Source of the DNA: Halalkalibacter oceani
GTDB taxonomy: Bacteria > Bacillota > Bacilli > Bacillales > Bacillaceae_D
DNA: 64,000 bases
Direction: 5' to 3'
Assembly (NCBI RefSeq): GCF_023715705.1
Contig: NZ_JAMBOS010000007.1
Span: forward strand, 1-64,000
Part shown: piece by piece, positions 52,268 to 60,647 of the stretch
How positions within the stretch are numbered: the stretch's first letter is position 1
Layout: the number at the start of each line of letters is the position of its first letter
The notes under the pieces: model-generated
What the model saw: the letters and a program-made list of their open reading frames with translations, nothing else
Told to the model about the DNA's origin: nothing
Databases searched by the model: none
Position numbers and translations under genes: made by a program

Positions 52268-53647
52268 TTAATAGACCGGCCAGTCAGGTTTTTTCGTTAA
52301 CTCCCATGCGTTTCCGCGATCGAGTAAACTGCGAATGACCTCATTCCCCTTACCGATAATCTTTTCCTTATCAAGACTTGTAAATGAACGGTTCTCGTAA
52401 ACGATGTTCCCGTCGATGATCACATCCGTCACGACATTTCCTTTTGCTGAGTAAACAAGATGAGAAAGCGGTGAAAAGCTTGGAATCATCTCCGGTTCAG
52501 CTAGGCTGACCATGATTAGGTCGGCTTTCTTCCCTGCTTCAAGCGATCCAATCTCCTCCTCAAGTCCAATCGCCTTCGCTGCATCGATTGTTGCCATCTC
52601 CAGCACTTTATCGGCTGTTAACGCTGTCGTGTTCAACGTATTCACTTTATGAAGCAGGGCCGCTGATTTCATCACTTCAAACATATCTAAGTTATTGTTG
52701 CTCGCCGCGCCGTCCGGCCCAATCGTCACATTAATTTGATTGTCGAGCATCGCCGGGACAGGGGCTACACCGTCAGCCAAATACTGATTGGAAACCGCAT
52801 TATGAGCAACATTCGTCTTTGTTTCAGCGAGGAGGTGAATCTCCTTTTGATTAATCCAGACACAATGAGCGAGCAGCAGATGCGGTCCGAGTACACCAAG
52901 GTCATGCAAATATTCAACCGAGCGAAGCTGATAGCGGTCCTGAACACTTTTCACCCGCTGAACCGTTTCGGCCAGATGCATATTCATTCCGACTTGATAG
53001 TGACTGCTCACCTCATACATCGCTTTGATCATTTCAGGGCTTGCCACTGTTTCATTTAATGGCTCGACCCGCACCTTCAGCCTGCCCGACGGATGATCAT
53101 GATAAAGCTCTATAATCCGAACGGCTTCCTTCACTGCCTCTTCAACAGTTTCGTGGAACCGCGTCGGCGCCGGCCCCTGATCGATCGCCGTCCTGCCGAG
53201 GACAGCCCGCATTCCTGCTTCAAGCGCCGCATTCGCAATCCCATCGATCGCTTTCTTATCGTGATGAATAAAGTGACTGTCAACAAACGTCGTCGTTCCT
53301 GTTTGAATCATTTCCACCGCGGAAAGCTTCATCGCCGCATAGCTTTCCTCATAACCGACATGTGCCGAGAGTGGATACACACATTCACCGAGCCACTCTG
53401 ACAGCGGGCGGTCATCCCCCAGCCCGCGAAAGAGCGTTTGAAAAATATGCGTATGACCATTAATCAAACCTGGCATAATCAGTTTGCCTTTTGCATCTAT
53501 GACGCGCTCGTAATCCCTTTCCTGCTCAAGCTCAGCCGTTTTACCAACCTTCACGATCCGGTCTCCTTGCAGAACAACCGCACCATCCTGAAAAATCGCC
53601 CGTTCCTTGTTCATTGTGACCACATAGCCATGCTTCACTAAAATCAT
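52268..53647 (-). CDS. Amidohydrolase (ATZ/TRZ, SsnA-like deaminase family)
   Basis: A 459-aa metal-dependent hydrolase of the amidohydrolase superfamily. Metal ligands: His-x-His in GHTHIFQT, His in MHLAET, His in AHCVW, and Asp in GPDGAASNNN. This set fits deaminases or chlorohydrolases acting on nitrogen heterocycles (8-oxoguanine, cytosine or hydroxy-triazine type). AAGGAGGG precedes the ATG. It follows dctM by 24 bp, so uptake and breakdown of one compound are likely linked, with PucR as regulator. The exact substrate cannot be told. Confidence 0.87.
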   Translation of the reverse strand: MILVKHGYVVTMNKERAIFQDGAVVLQGDRIVKVGKTAELEQERDYERVIDAKGKLIMPGLINGHTHIFQTLFRGLGDDRPLSEWLGECVYPLSAHVGYEESYAAMKLSAVEMIQTGTTTFVDSHFIHHDKKAIDGIANAALEAGMRAVLGRTAIDQGPAPTRFHETVEEAVKEAVRIIELYHDHPSGRLKVRVEPLNETVASPEMIKAMYEVSSHYQVGMNMHLAETVQRVKSVQDRYQLRSVEYLHDLGVLGPHLLLAHCVWINQKEIHLLAETKTNVAHNAVSNQYLADGVAPVPAMLDNQINVTIGPDGAASNNNLDMFEVMKSAALLHKVNTLNTTALTADKVLEMATIDAAKAIGLEEEIGSLEAGKKADLIMVSLAEPEMIPSFSPLSHLVYSAKGNVVTDVIIDGNIVYENRSFTSLDKEKIIGKGNEVIRSLLDRGNAWELTKKPDWPVY

Positions 53648-53671
53648 AAGAGCCCTCCTTCTATTGAATTT

Positions 53672-54955
53672 TTACGGATAAATCAAACGCGGGAGAAACA
53701 TCGAGACATCCTCGACATAGGTGATCAGCGCGAGCGCGATAAGACTGGCGGCCAAAAACGGCAACGTCGAAGGAATCATTTTTGAAAAAGGGACACCCGT
53801 TATCCCGTTGGCGACAAACAAATTCAAGCCTAGCGGAGGAGTGAACATACCAATTGCTAAGTTGGTGACAACGATTACGCCAAGATGAACCGGATCAATA
53901 CCCAGCGCCAGGCCGATTGGATAGACAAGCGGAGCCAAAATCATAATCGCTCCCGAGCCGTCCATAAACATTCCGGCAACGAGAAAAACGACATTCACAA
54001 GCAAAAGAAACATCACCGGAGACGTATTCATTTCCAGCACGAGATTCGCCAGGGTCTGCGGCAGCTGCGCCGAGGACAAGATCCAGCCGAATGCCGCGGC
54101 GGCTCCGGTCAAAATCATCACTTGTGCTGTCAAAACAGCCGCTTTCACACTTGATTTATACAGCTGCTTCACATTCATTTCCTTATAAATAAACATCGAG
54201 ACGAAGATCGAGTAAACGACTGAAATTCCCGCTGCCTCAGTTGGCGAGAAGATCCCCATATAAATCCCGCCCAAAATGATAAACGGAATACCGAGCGCCC
54301 AGATCGCTTTAATGGTCACACTGATAAACTGCTTCGGGTTAAAAGGAACCTGCTCGGCAACGACCTGCTTATCTTTTTTCACGCGGTACCACACATAAAT
54401 GCCGAGGACGAGCGTATAGAGAATCCCGGCCCCAATGCCGGCAATAAACAGCGAGCCAATCGAAACACCGGTCGCCACCCCGTATAAAATCATCGTTACA
54501 CTCGGCGGAATGATAATCGCAACCGAGCTGCTGCTGCTAATCAGCCCTACCGAAAAACCACGATCGTATTTTTCCTTTTCCAGCTCAGGGTACATAATAC
54601 CGCCGATCGCTGCCACCGTCGCCGGGCTTGAGCCGGAAAGAGCGCCAAAGAAGAGTGAGGAAAAGTGCGTCGTAAAGGCCGTTCCTCCCGGCATCCAGGA
54701 AACAAGCGCCTTTGACCAGTCTAAAAGCTTTCTCGCCATACCGCCATCAAGCATAACTTGCGCGGCGAAAATAAAGAGCGGCATCGCCATTAAGCCGAAC
54801 TGATCCAGTCCGCCGAATAAGCGTTGAGCGATAATCGATGGAGAATTATCGGTGAAGAACATAATTGCAATCATACTCGGAAAGGCTAAGCTGATAAAAA
54901 TTGGCACACCGATAAACAAGCAGGCGAGTAATAATACAAATAATGCAAGAATCAT
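53672..54955 (-). CDS. dctM: TRAP transporter large membrane subunit DctM
   Basis: A 427-aa protein with about 12 spans of the DctM/SiaM family, the sodium-coupled transport channel. Family stretches: GVPIFISLAFPSMIA, GLDQFGLMAMPLFIFAAQVM, SLFFGALSGSSPATVAAIG, and IIPPSVTMILYG. The ATG overlaps the dctQ stop by 4 bp. With DctQ and DctP it forms a complete TRAP transporter. Confidence 0.95.
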   Translation of the reverse strand: MILALFVLLLACLFIGVPIFISLAFPSMIAIMFFTDNSPSIIAQRLFGGLDQFGLMAMPLFIFAAQVMLDGGMARKLLDWSKALVSWMPGGTAFTTHFSSLFFGALSGSSPATVAAIGGIMYPELEKEKYDRGFSVGLISSSSSVAIIIPPSVTMILYGVATGVSIGSLFIAGIGAGILYTLVLGIYVWYRVKKDKQVVAEQVPFNPKQFISVTIKAIWALGIPFIILGGIYMGIFSPTEAAGISVVYSIFVSMFIYKEMNVKQLYKSSVKAAVLTAQVMILTGAAAAFGWILSSAQLPQTLANLVLEMNTSPVMFLLLVNVVFLVAGMFMDGSGAIMILAPLVYPIGLALGIDPVHLGVIVVTNLAIGMFTPPLGLNLFVANGITGVPFSKMIPSTLPFLAASLIALALITYVEDVSMFLPRLIYP

Positions 54956-55449
54956 AGAGCTTCCTCCTTACCCGGCTTATTCCCCGGCCGAAAAATATAG
55001 TAAATCTCCTGGATGTAACGGATCGTACAAAGAGAAAGGCCCAAAGGTAAAATCAAATAAGGAATATACATCGGTATTTGCAAAGCCGGAGCCTTCTGAA
55101 TAAAGCGCATATTTTGCTGGATAATTTCTAACGAATACCAGGCCATGGAAGCCGTAAAAATGACACAAATCAGATAAATACATAGGGTCAGCCATTTCTT
55201 CGCCTTCCCCTTTAACAAATTAAACAGAAAATCGACGGAAATATGGGAACCTTGCCGGACACAAATGCTCGCCCCTACGAAAGTCACCAGGATCATTAGA
55301 AACCGTACCATTTCCTCCGTCCAATTAATGCCGGTACCGAACAAATAGCGCAGTACGACATTTACGAGTATCAACAGCGAAACGATCAAAATTGCGCTGC
55401 CGATCACCACTTCCTCCAGCCGGTTTAACAGCCTGTTTAACAACTGCAC
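54952..55449 (-). CDS. dctQ: TRAP transporter small membrane subunit DctQ
   Basis: A 165-aa protein with four membrane spans of the DctQ family: LLVNVVLRYLFGTGINWTEEM-type segment (NVVLRY, WTEEMVRFLMI) and the middle loop GSHISVDFLFNLL. The start is GTG with GGGAGGGAG ahead of it. It follows dctP after a gap of about 105 bp in which I see no gene. Confidence 0.93.
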   Translation of the reverse strand: MQLLNRLLNRLEEVVIGSAILIVSLLILVNVVLRYLFGTGINWTEEMVRFLMILVTFVGASICVRQGSHISVDFLFNLLKGKAKKWLTLCIYLICVIFTASMAWYSLEIIQQNMRFIQKAPALQIPMYIPYLILPLGLSLCTIRYIQEIYYIFRPGNKPGKEEAL

Positions 55450-55554
55450 AGATACTCCCTCCCCCGTTCTAGGTTTCTTTTAATCCGAAAACAGCTTGGG
55501 GGCAGCGCAAAAACCGATTTCCGATCTTTGGCTCCCCCAAACCTTTCGTTCTCC

Positions 55555-56613
55555 TTAATTGCTCGACAAGCTCTCAATTTCACCGAGGAAGCTCTGCATA
55601 AGTTCGTCACCAATGACATCCTTAAACTCGTCGTAAACCGGCAGTGTTGCCTGGCGCAGCGCTTCGATTTCTTCATCCGTAAGGTGGACGACTTCTGTTC
55701 CCAATTCTTCAAGCTCGCTAATATATGATTCTTCCTCTGCCTGCATCAGCAACCGCTGCTCATCGTTGGCATACTCCATTGCCTCGCGCACAAGCTCCTG
55801 TAAATCCGCGGGTAATGACTCATAGAAGTCTTTATTCATAATATTGTTGTAAATCATCCACGAATGGTTCGTCATCGTCACGACATCCTGTACTTCATGC
55901 AAGTTCAACATCACAAATGATTGATTCGGATTCTCCTGTCCGTCGACGACTTCCTGCTGCAAGGAATTGTACAATTCACTAAAGGCGATCGGAACCGGGT
56001 TGGCGCCAAGGGCCTCCATTGTGGAAATGACAATCGGAGCTTCCATTGCCCGGATCGACGTACCGGCGAAATCGTCAGTCGTACGAAGTGGTTTATGAGC
56101 TGAAAACTGCTTCGGCCCGCCGCTCATATAACCAAGTCCGACAAAGCCCTGATTTTCCAAATAAGAGTCATACATCTGGCCGCCCTCACCATCCAACACT
56201 GCCCATAACACTTCTTCTGAAGGGAATAAGTATGGGAGATCATTCAATGTCATTTCCGGAACAAAATTACTAATCATGCCAATCGGCTGCTGCGCAAGCT
56301 CAATTTGTCCGGCCTGGACAGATTCAATCGTTTCGCGCAAACTGCCTAATTGATTGTTCGGATAAATTTGAACTTCAATTCTTCCTTCTGACAGTTCTTC
56401 AATCTTTTCTTTAAATAAAACGGTTCCTTCATGCTGCGGCGTCGATTCATGCTGGTTATGAGCATAGCGGATGACGATCGGCTCGTTGGATTCCGTTCCT
56501 TCTTCTGCGCCTCCCGTATTCCCTTGAGAGGTTTCGCTCCCCCCGCCTCCACAAGCAGCTACTAAAATCAATAAAATGAAAACTGAAACGAGATAACCAA
56601 ATTTCTTTTGCAT
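55555..56613 (-). CDS. dctP: TRAP transporter substrate-binding lipoprotein DctP
   Basis: A 352-aa DctP-family solute receptor. A signal peptide ends in the lipobox LVAAC with Cys21, so it is a lipoprotein facing outside. Conserved stretches: IRYAHNQHESTPQHEGTVLFKE, EVQIYPNNQLGS, LNDLPYLFP, and KPLRTTDDFAGTSIRAMEAPI with the key Arg that binds the carboxylate of the ligand. So the ligand is probably an organic acid or a compound with a carboxyl group. First gene of the operon; a possible -10 (TATAAT) lies about 35-45 bp upstream. Confidence 0.93.
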   Translation of the reverse strand: MQKKFGYLVSVFILLILVAACGGGGSETSQGNTGGAEEGTESNEPIVIRYAHNQHESTPQHEGTVLFKEKIEELSEGRIEVQIYPNNQLGSLRETIESVQAGQIELAQQPIGMISNFVPEMTLNDLPYLFPSEEVLWAVLDGEGGQMYDSYLENQGFVGLGYMSGGPKQFSAHKPLRTTDDFAGTSIRAMEAPIVISTMEALGANPVPIAFSELYNSLQQEVVDGQENPNQSFVMLNLHEVQDVVTMTNHSWMIYNNIMNKDFYESLPADLQELVREAMEYANDEQRLLMQAEEESYISELEELGTEVVHLTDEEIEALRQATLPVYDEFKDVIGDELMQSFLGEIESLSSN

Positions 56614-56870
56614 TACCTTTCACCAATCCTCTCTTGTTGTTATAGCTGTCATTATAAAAGCTTTTTCGACAAATTATGACTAGTTTGATAGTTTATCTAA
56701 CAAAGAATTTATAGAAAAAAACCAAAAATCAGATTAATAATTGTCTATTTCTATAATGATCATAAAAATGTTGTCGTTTTTGCAATCATTCATAAGAAAG
56801 CAAAGTAGTGGAAATGATGAAGGAGGATCCATTACACTCTTAACTGGAAGCAAACAAAAAAGGAGCGATC

Positions 56871-57551
56871 ATGATGGAAAATAAAACGAGGAGAAAAGCC
56901 GACCTTCTTCAAGCCTTTCAGGAACGGCACGCAACGAAGGAATTCGATCCGACTAAAAAGATAGAGGAGGACGATTTTCAGTTTATATTGGAGGCGGCCC
57001 GACTATCACCAAGCTCAGTTGGCTATGAGCCCTGGAAATTTGTCGTCGTTCAGAACGATACCTTGCGCAATAAGTTGAAGGAGGTCTCATGGGGTGCTCA
57101 GGGGCAGCTGCCGACCGCGAGCCATTTTGTCCTTATTCTTGCCAGAACTGCGAAGGATACAAAGTATGATTCAGACTATGTGAAGAACCAGATGCTCCAT
57201 GTGAAAAAGCTGCCTCCGGAAATGTTTGAAAAGGCGAAGATCCGCTATCAAGCATTCCAGGAGCATGACCTTAAGCTGCTCGAAAACGAGCGGACGATGC
57301 TCGACTGGGCCGGTAAGCAAACCTATATTGCCCTTGCCAATATGATGACAGCGGCCGCCTTTATCGGCATTGACTCCTGTCCGATTGAAGGATTTGATTT
57401 TGACCAAGTCCAAGCTTTACTTGAAGAAGAACATTTGCTTGAGGACGGACACCTGGCAATTTCCGCGATGGTCGCCTTTGGCTACCGCGCCAGAGAGCCA
57501 CGTCCGAAAACCCGCAAGCCGCTGGACGAAATCGTCACATGGATTGAATGA
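56871..57551 (+). CDS. Nitroreductase-family NAD(P)H-dependent oxidoreductase
   Basis: A 226-aa FMN protein of the nitroreductase family (NfsB/YfkO type). FMN-binding parts: RHATKEFDPTK near 19-29, LSPSSVGYEPWKFVVVQ, and IDSCPIEGFD. Acts on nitro compounds or quinones; the natural role is unclear. AAGGAG lies before tandem ATG codons. It is divergent from dctP and followed by element B and a terminator. Confidence 0.9.
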   Translation: MMENKTRRKADLLQAFQERHATKEFDPTKKIEEDDFQFILEAARLSPSSVGYEPWKFVVVQNDTLRNKLKEVSWGAQGQLPTASHFVLILARTAKDTKYDSDYVKNQMLHVKKLPPEMFEKAKIRYQAFQEHDLKLLENERTMLDWAGKQTYIALANMMTAAAFIGIDSCPIEGFDFDQVQALLEEEHLLEDGHLAISAMVAFGYRAREPRPKTRKPLDEIVTWIE

Positions 57552-57624
57552 TTTACCTTTGGATGTTGGAATACGTTATACACTAAAAACGAGCTTGAGA
57601 CAAAACTAGCATTGGACCTACTGG

Positions 57625-57709
57625 CAATGGCTTCACACGCCACAAGCCCGTTATGAGAAACCCACTCACAACGGGCTTTAAAAGATCGTGGCGGTTCCGC
57701 TCATTGCTT
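57625..57709 (+). repeat. 85-nt structured intergenic element, copy B
   Basis: It starts CAATGGCTTC and ends CGCTCATTGCTT. CAATG/CATTG and CGCCAC/GTGGCG stems flank an 8x8 internal loop; an inner stem AGCCCGTTATGAG with CTCACAACGGGCT closes AAACCCA. About 73 of 85 positions agree with copy C. It lies 73 bp after the nitroreductase gene. Confidence 0.85.
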
Positions 57710-57763
57710 AAAGGCTGTGACAAAAGTTGCTCATCTAAGAGCGACTGGCTCAAGTAGAATCAT

Positions 57764-57816
57764 GAAATAGACTTCCCTAACAAGTTGTGACGCTCAAGGG
57801 AGGTCTATTTCTTTTT
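57764..57816 (+). terminator. Plus-strand terminator downstream of element B
   Basis: GAAATAGACTTCCCT and AGGGAGGTCTATTTC form a 15-bp stem (one U-G pair in plus-strand RNA) with an 18-nt loop, followed by TTTTTG. It could end the nitroreductase transcript after it has passed through element B. Confidence 0.75.
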
Positions 57817-58120
57817 GTCTGTCGAGTGTGTGGCCATCAACATAATTCAGAATTTGACCGAGATCCTTACTCGTGTAAAGGAGCCCTTCTTCCCCGATGA
57901 CAAGCAGAAGCGGTAACGACGCTGTCATGTCAAAAGCAGAAACAAAGTCTGCCGCCGGGACATCATCCTGCTGCCGCAAGCTGCCAAAGCCGGTGATTGC
58001 CGGATGATCCAGCAGCCCCGAAAGCTCTTCCCAGCTCGGGTCAATTACTCCTCCGCCTTCCCGGTGCAGCGTCGCAATATAATACTGTTGCGCCTCTATG
58101 TGTCTGTAGCCTCGCAGCCT
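57794..58120 (-). pseudogene. Open reading remnant without a start, unknown
   Basis: A minus-strand frame open for about 108 codons, including YYIATLHREGGGVIDPSWEEL and PLLLVIGEEGLLYTSKDLGQ. The composition looks protein-like, but there is no ATG, GTG or TTG near its start, no ribosome site, and the terminator of the neighbouring SDR gene stands just upstream. The 3' end overlaps another terminator. Probably the decayed C-terminal part of a gene I do not recognise. Confidence 0.4.
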
Positions 58121-58137
58121 TCACGCATACGAAAAAA

Positions 58138-58180
58138 ACTTGTCCGGAAAAAGGCAGCTTTCCCCTTTCCTGGACAAGTT
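58138..58180 (-). terminator. Intrinsic terminator of the SDR gene
   Basis: AACTTGTCCAGGAAAGG and CCTTTTTCCGGACAAGTT form a long stem with small imperfections, followed by TTTTTTT on the minus strand, 11 bp past the stop. Confidence 0.85.
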
Positions 58181-58190
58181 CGGTACTGTT

Positions 58191-58910
58191 TTATGGATTC
58201 GTTGACCATAATCCGGCCGATTTTATGAAAACGCGCGGGTGCAGCTTGAGCTGAGCGACAATGAATTCAGCCAAGTCTTCAGGCTGCATCACCTTTTCCG
58301 GATTGCCGTCGGTTAAGTTTTCCTTATAGGCGAGCTCAGTCGCCACCGTGCTCGGTGTAAGGGCAGTAACACGGATATTATGCTTGCGCACCTCCAGCGC
58401 GAGTGACTCGGTTAAGCCGAGCAAGCCGAATTTTGAAGCGCTGTAAGCACTTGTGACAGGTGCTCCTTTTTGACCAGCAGTCGAGGAAACATTAATAATA
58501 TCGCCGCCGTTTTTCTCGATCAGCTGCGGCAGGACGGTACGGGTCACATAGTAAACACCGAGCAGATTGACATCAATCATCTGCTTCCATTCCTCCGGTG
58601 AAAGATCGAGAAAGCCGCCGAACTTCCCGGTACCGGCATTATTTATCAAAATATCAAAGGAGCCAAGCTCCCCTTGGACACGCTGCACGGCCGCTTCCAC
58701 CTCTTCAAGCGAGGAAACATCCGCCGTAGCATAGGCTGCTTTTACCCCCAGCTGCTCAATTTCGGCAGCCACCTCTTTTAAATCCGCCTCTGTACGGGCA
58801 AGCATTCCGACATGAACGCCTTCTTTAGCAAGGGCAAGCGCCGTCGCCCGTCCGATTCCTTTTCCTGCTCCAGTTACAAATGCTGTTTTTCCAGCTATGT
58901 TTTGTCCCAT
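58191..58910 (-). CDS. Short-chain dehydrogenase, FabG-type 3-ketoacyl-ACP reductase-like
   Basis: A 239-aa SDR with [10 protein letters not shown] at about 13-22 for NADP, NNAGTG, the catalytic Ser in [11 protein letters not shown], and YSASK. The ending SAGLWSTNP is the same as in a conserved Bacillus 3-ketoacyl-ACP reductase-like family. I start at ATG 58910, with GGAGG about 8 bp upstream; a start further upstream lacks a site. It is not in a fatty acid operon, so the substrate may be different. A terminator follows. Confidence 0.9.
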   Translation of the reverse strand: MGQNIAGKTAFVTGAGKGIGRATALALAKEGVHVGMLARTEADLKEVAAEIEQLGVKAAYATADVSSLEEVEAAVQRVQGELGSFDILINNAGTGKFGGFLDLSPEEWKQMIDVNLLGVYYVTRTVLPQLIEKNGGDIINVSSTAGQKGAPVTSAYSASKFGLLGLTESLALEVRKHNIRVTALTPSTVATELAYKENLTDGNPEKVMQPEDLAEFIVAQLKLHPRVFIKSAGLWSTNP

Positions 58911-58989
58911 GTGATAGCCTCCTTGATTTCCTTTTTCCGAGCCTCTATCATACAAAAATCCCTCTTTCAAAGTCAAAACAACTGCTCAC

Positions 58990-59856
58990 CTACAATTCCT
59001 CCAAAAATACCGATAAAAACGATTCACCGTTGCGATAAAAGCGCGGATCAAACACGCCAAGCCGGCCGTCTTCATTGACGACGACAACAAACGGACTCCA
59101 TTTCGTCAGCGTTCTCGCCTCAGGTTTTTCAGCAAACAGTGGCTCCAGATCGACGCTTTCATCCGACTGAAGCGTCCTATGGACATCGAACCCGCGCCAT
59201 AATGAAACGAGCGCTAAATCGACCTCCTCTCCGTTTTTGCCGATCACCGTATATTGCCACGGAACAAAATCCGCTGATAATGCCGCGTGCTCATATTCTT
59301 TTTTCGCCTCATGCAGAAAAGTCAGGCCGAGTGCACTTTGAATGACGATATGCAAGGCAATCATCACCCAGGCCCAGCGAAATATTCCCGACGCGGACTG
59401 TGACGAAAAACGCTTCAGCAAAAAGGCTGATAAAAAGATCGTCCAAATGACAACATCGATAATCGGGATTGTTCCTAACGTCAGCCTGACATCGGAAACC
59501 GGCTCAAAATAGCCTGTCCCCCAGGCGTTTAACACATCGGATGTATTATGAATCACGACGGCAAGAAGGCCGATATAAAAGATCCTTCACTGCTTCACCC
59601 GGAAAAATGCAATCGCCAGCAAGGACAAAAGCAACGCCCATACCGGCGCCAATAGCAACGAATGGGTAATGCCCCGATGCCACATTTGGTACATTCCTTC
59701 CTGGTCCCAGAGCTGCGAGATCACATCGATATCCGGGATTTGACTGCCGACGATCGCTGTAAACAACAGCGCCTGCTTTTCCTTTTTCGTCTCCTCGCTC
59801 TTCTTGACAGCATGGTACAAGCCAACGCCAAACAGCGTATGAGTGATCGTATCCAC
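58990..59856 (-). pseudogene. Membrane metal-dependent hydrolase (YdjM/YfhP-like) with in-frame stop
   Basis: One frame of 289 codons is broken by an in-frame TGA at 59587-59589. The first part (89 codons) has ITHTLFGVG, PDIDV and HRGITHSLLL, the metal-binding motifs of the family; the second part continues the same frame with HNTSDVLNAWGTGYFEPVSD and then membrane spans and a soluble tail. No frameshift is needed to join them. The TGA probably replaced TGG or CGA. Either a recent loss or a sequencing error. Confidence 0.75.
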
Positions 59857-60041
59857 AGGTTCTCCTCCACTCGATCTATTTATGTTTAGAATACCGGAAC
59901 AGCGCCGAAAGAAACAGCAAAAGACCTTTTCGTTTCATTGTTCTGCAAAAAAGGAAAGGATAAGACAAACATGCGACGAACATATTCTTGAAGCTGAATG
60001 AGTAAGATACGATGGAAAAGACATTCGAGAGGGGAATACAA

Positions 60042-60284
60042 ATGAAAAACGCAGGAATCGCCGCCGTCCTTTCTTTCTTTATTACCGGACTGGGGCAAAT
60101 TTACAACGGGCAAATTTTTAAAGGACTTTTCTTTATTGTTATTTACGCTGTTTCATGGCTGTTGATGTACGTGCTGATCGGCTTTATCACGACACCGATT
60201 ATCTGGATTTGGGGAATGATCGATGCCTACCGCTCCGCAAACAGAATCAATCGTTACAGAGGGAATGACAACAATTATGTATGA
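60042..60284 (+). CDS. Small TM2-like membrane protein
   Basis: An 80-aa protein with two membrane spans: a Gly-rich first hairpin (FITGLGQIYNGQIFKGLFF) and a second span ending WGMIDAYRSANRIN, typical of TM2/YozV-like proteins. GAGAGGGG precedes ATG 60042. Function unknown. Confidence 0.75.
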   Translation: MKNAGIAAVLSFFITGLGQIYNGQIFKGLFFIVIYAVSWLLMYVLIGFITTPIIWIWGMIDAYRSANRINRYRGNDNNYV

Positions 60285-60344
60285 AGCAAGAGTCCTCCAT
60301 CCATCCTAAAGTAGAACCAATAGAACTCGAAAAGGGATGAATGT

Positions 60345-60596
60345 ATGGATACTAATTTGGCCTACTTACGCGAATCATTATCGAATCACCTTGAAAATCA
60401 CCCGCTTTGCCAGCATATGTACGATAAGCTGGAGCAGTCTGCTTACAAAGACGAGGAGCAATTCGTCCGCAGCCTGAATGAACAGGAAACAGAAATTCTC
60501 AATCTGATCCTCCGCGCCGAGATCAACTATGCCCGACAGGAGGAGGATCAGGTCAGGGAAGAGCAATTGATTGGCGTTTATGAATTATTAATTTAG
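60345..60596 (+). CDS. csgA: Sporulation-specific small protein CsgA-like
   Basis: An 83-aa acidic protein matching the CsgA family of Bacillus, a sigma-G dependent spore protein: TNLAYLRESLSNHLENH at the N-terminus, FVRSLNEQETEILN in the middle and EINYARQEEDQ...GVYELLI at the end. AAAGGG precedes the ATG. It shows that the organism forms spores. It ends at a bidirectional terminator shared with the SLH gene. Confidence 0.85.
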   Translation: MDTNLAYLRESLSNHLENHPLCQHMYDKLEQSAYKDEEQFVRSLNEQETEILNLILRAEINYARQEEDQVREEQLIGVYELLI

Positions 60597-60600
60597 AGAA

Positions 60601-60640
60601 AGGGTGTGTCCGAAAGGTGAATCCCCTTTTGATACACCCT
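60601..60640. terminator. Bidirectional terminator between csgA and an SLH gene
   Basis: AGGGTGTGTC and GATACACCCT form a 10-bp stem (one G-T pair), with a second inner stem GAAAGG with CCTTTT. It lies between two convergent genes. Confidence 0.7.
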
Positions 60641-60647
60641 GCCTTCC

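Noticed and set aside
56680-56700. GATA-N3-TATC as a PucR operator before dctP
   Set aside because: Too short and AT-rich to judge from one site; no second copy found before the other genes of the set.
59569-59576. Perfect GCCGATAT (sigma-D -10) on the plus strand
   Set aside because: It lies inside a minus-strand gene, has no -35, and no plus-strand gene starts nearby.
59587-59589. TGA as a selenocysteine codon
   Set aside because: No hairpin like a SECIS after the TGA was evident, and the family has no Cys at this place as far as I know; nonsense change is simpler.
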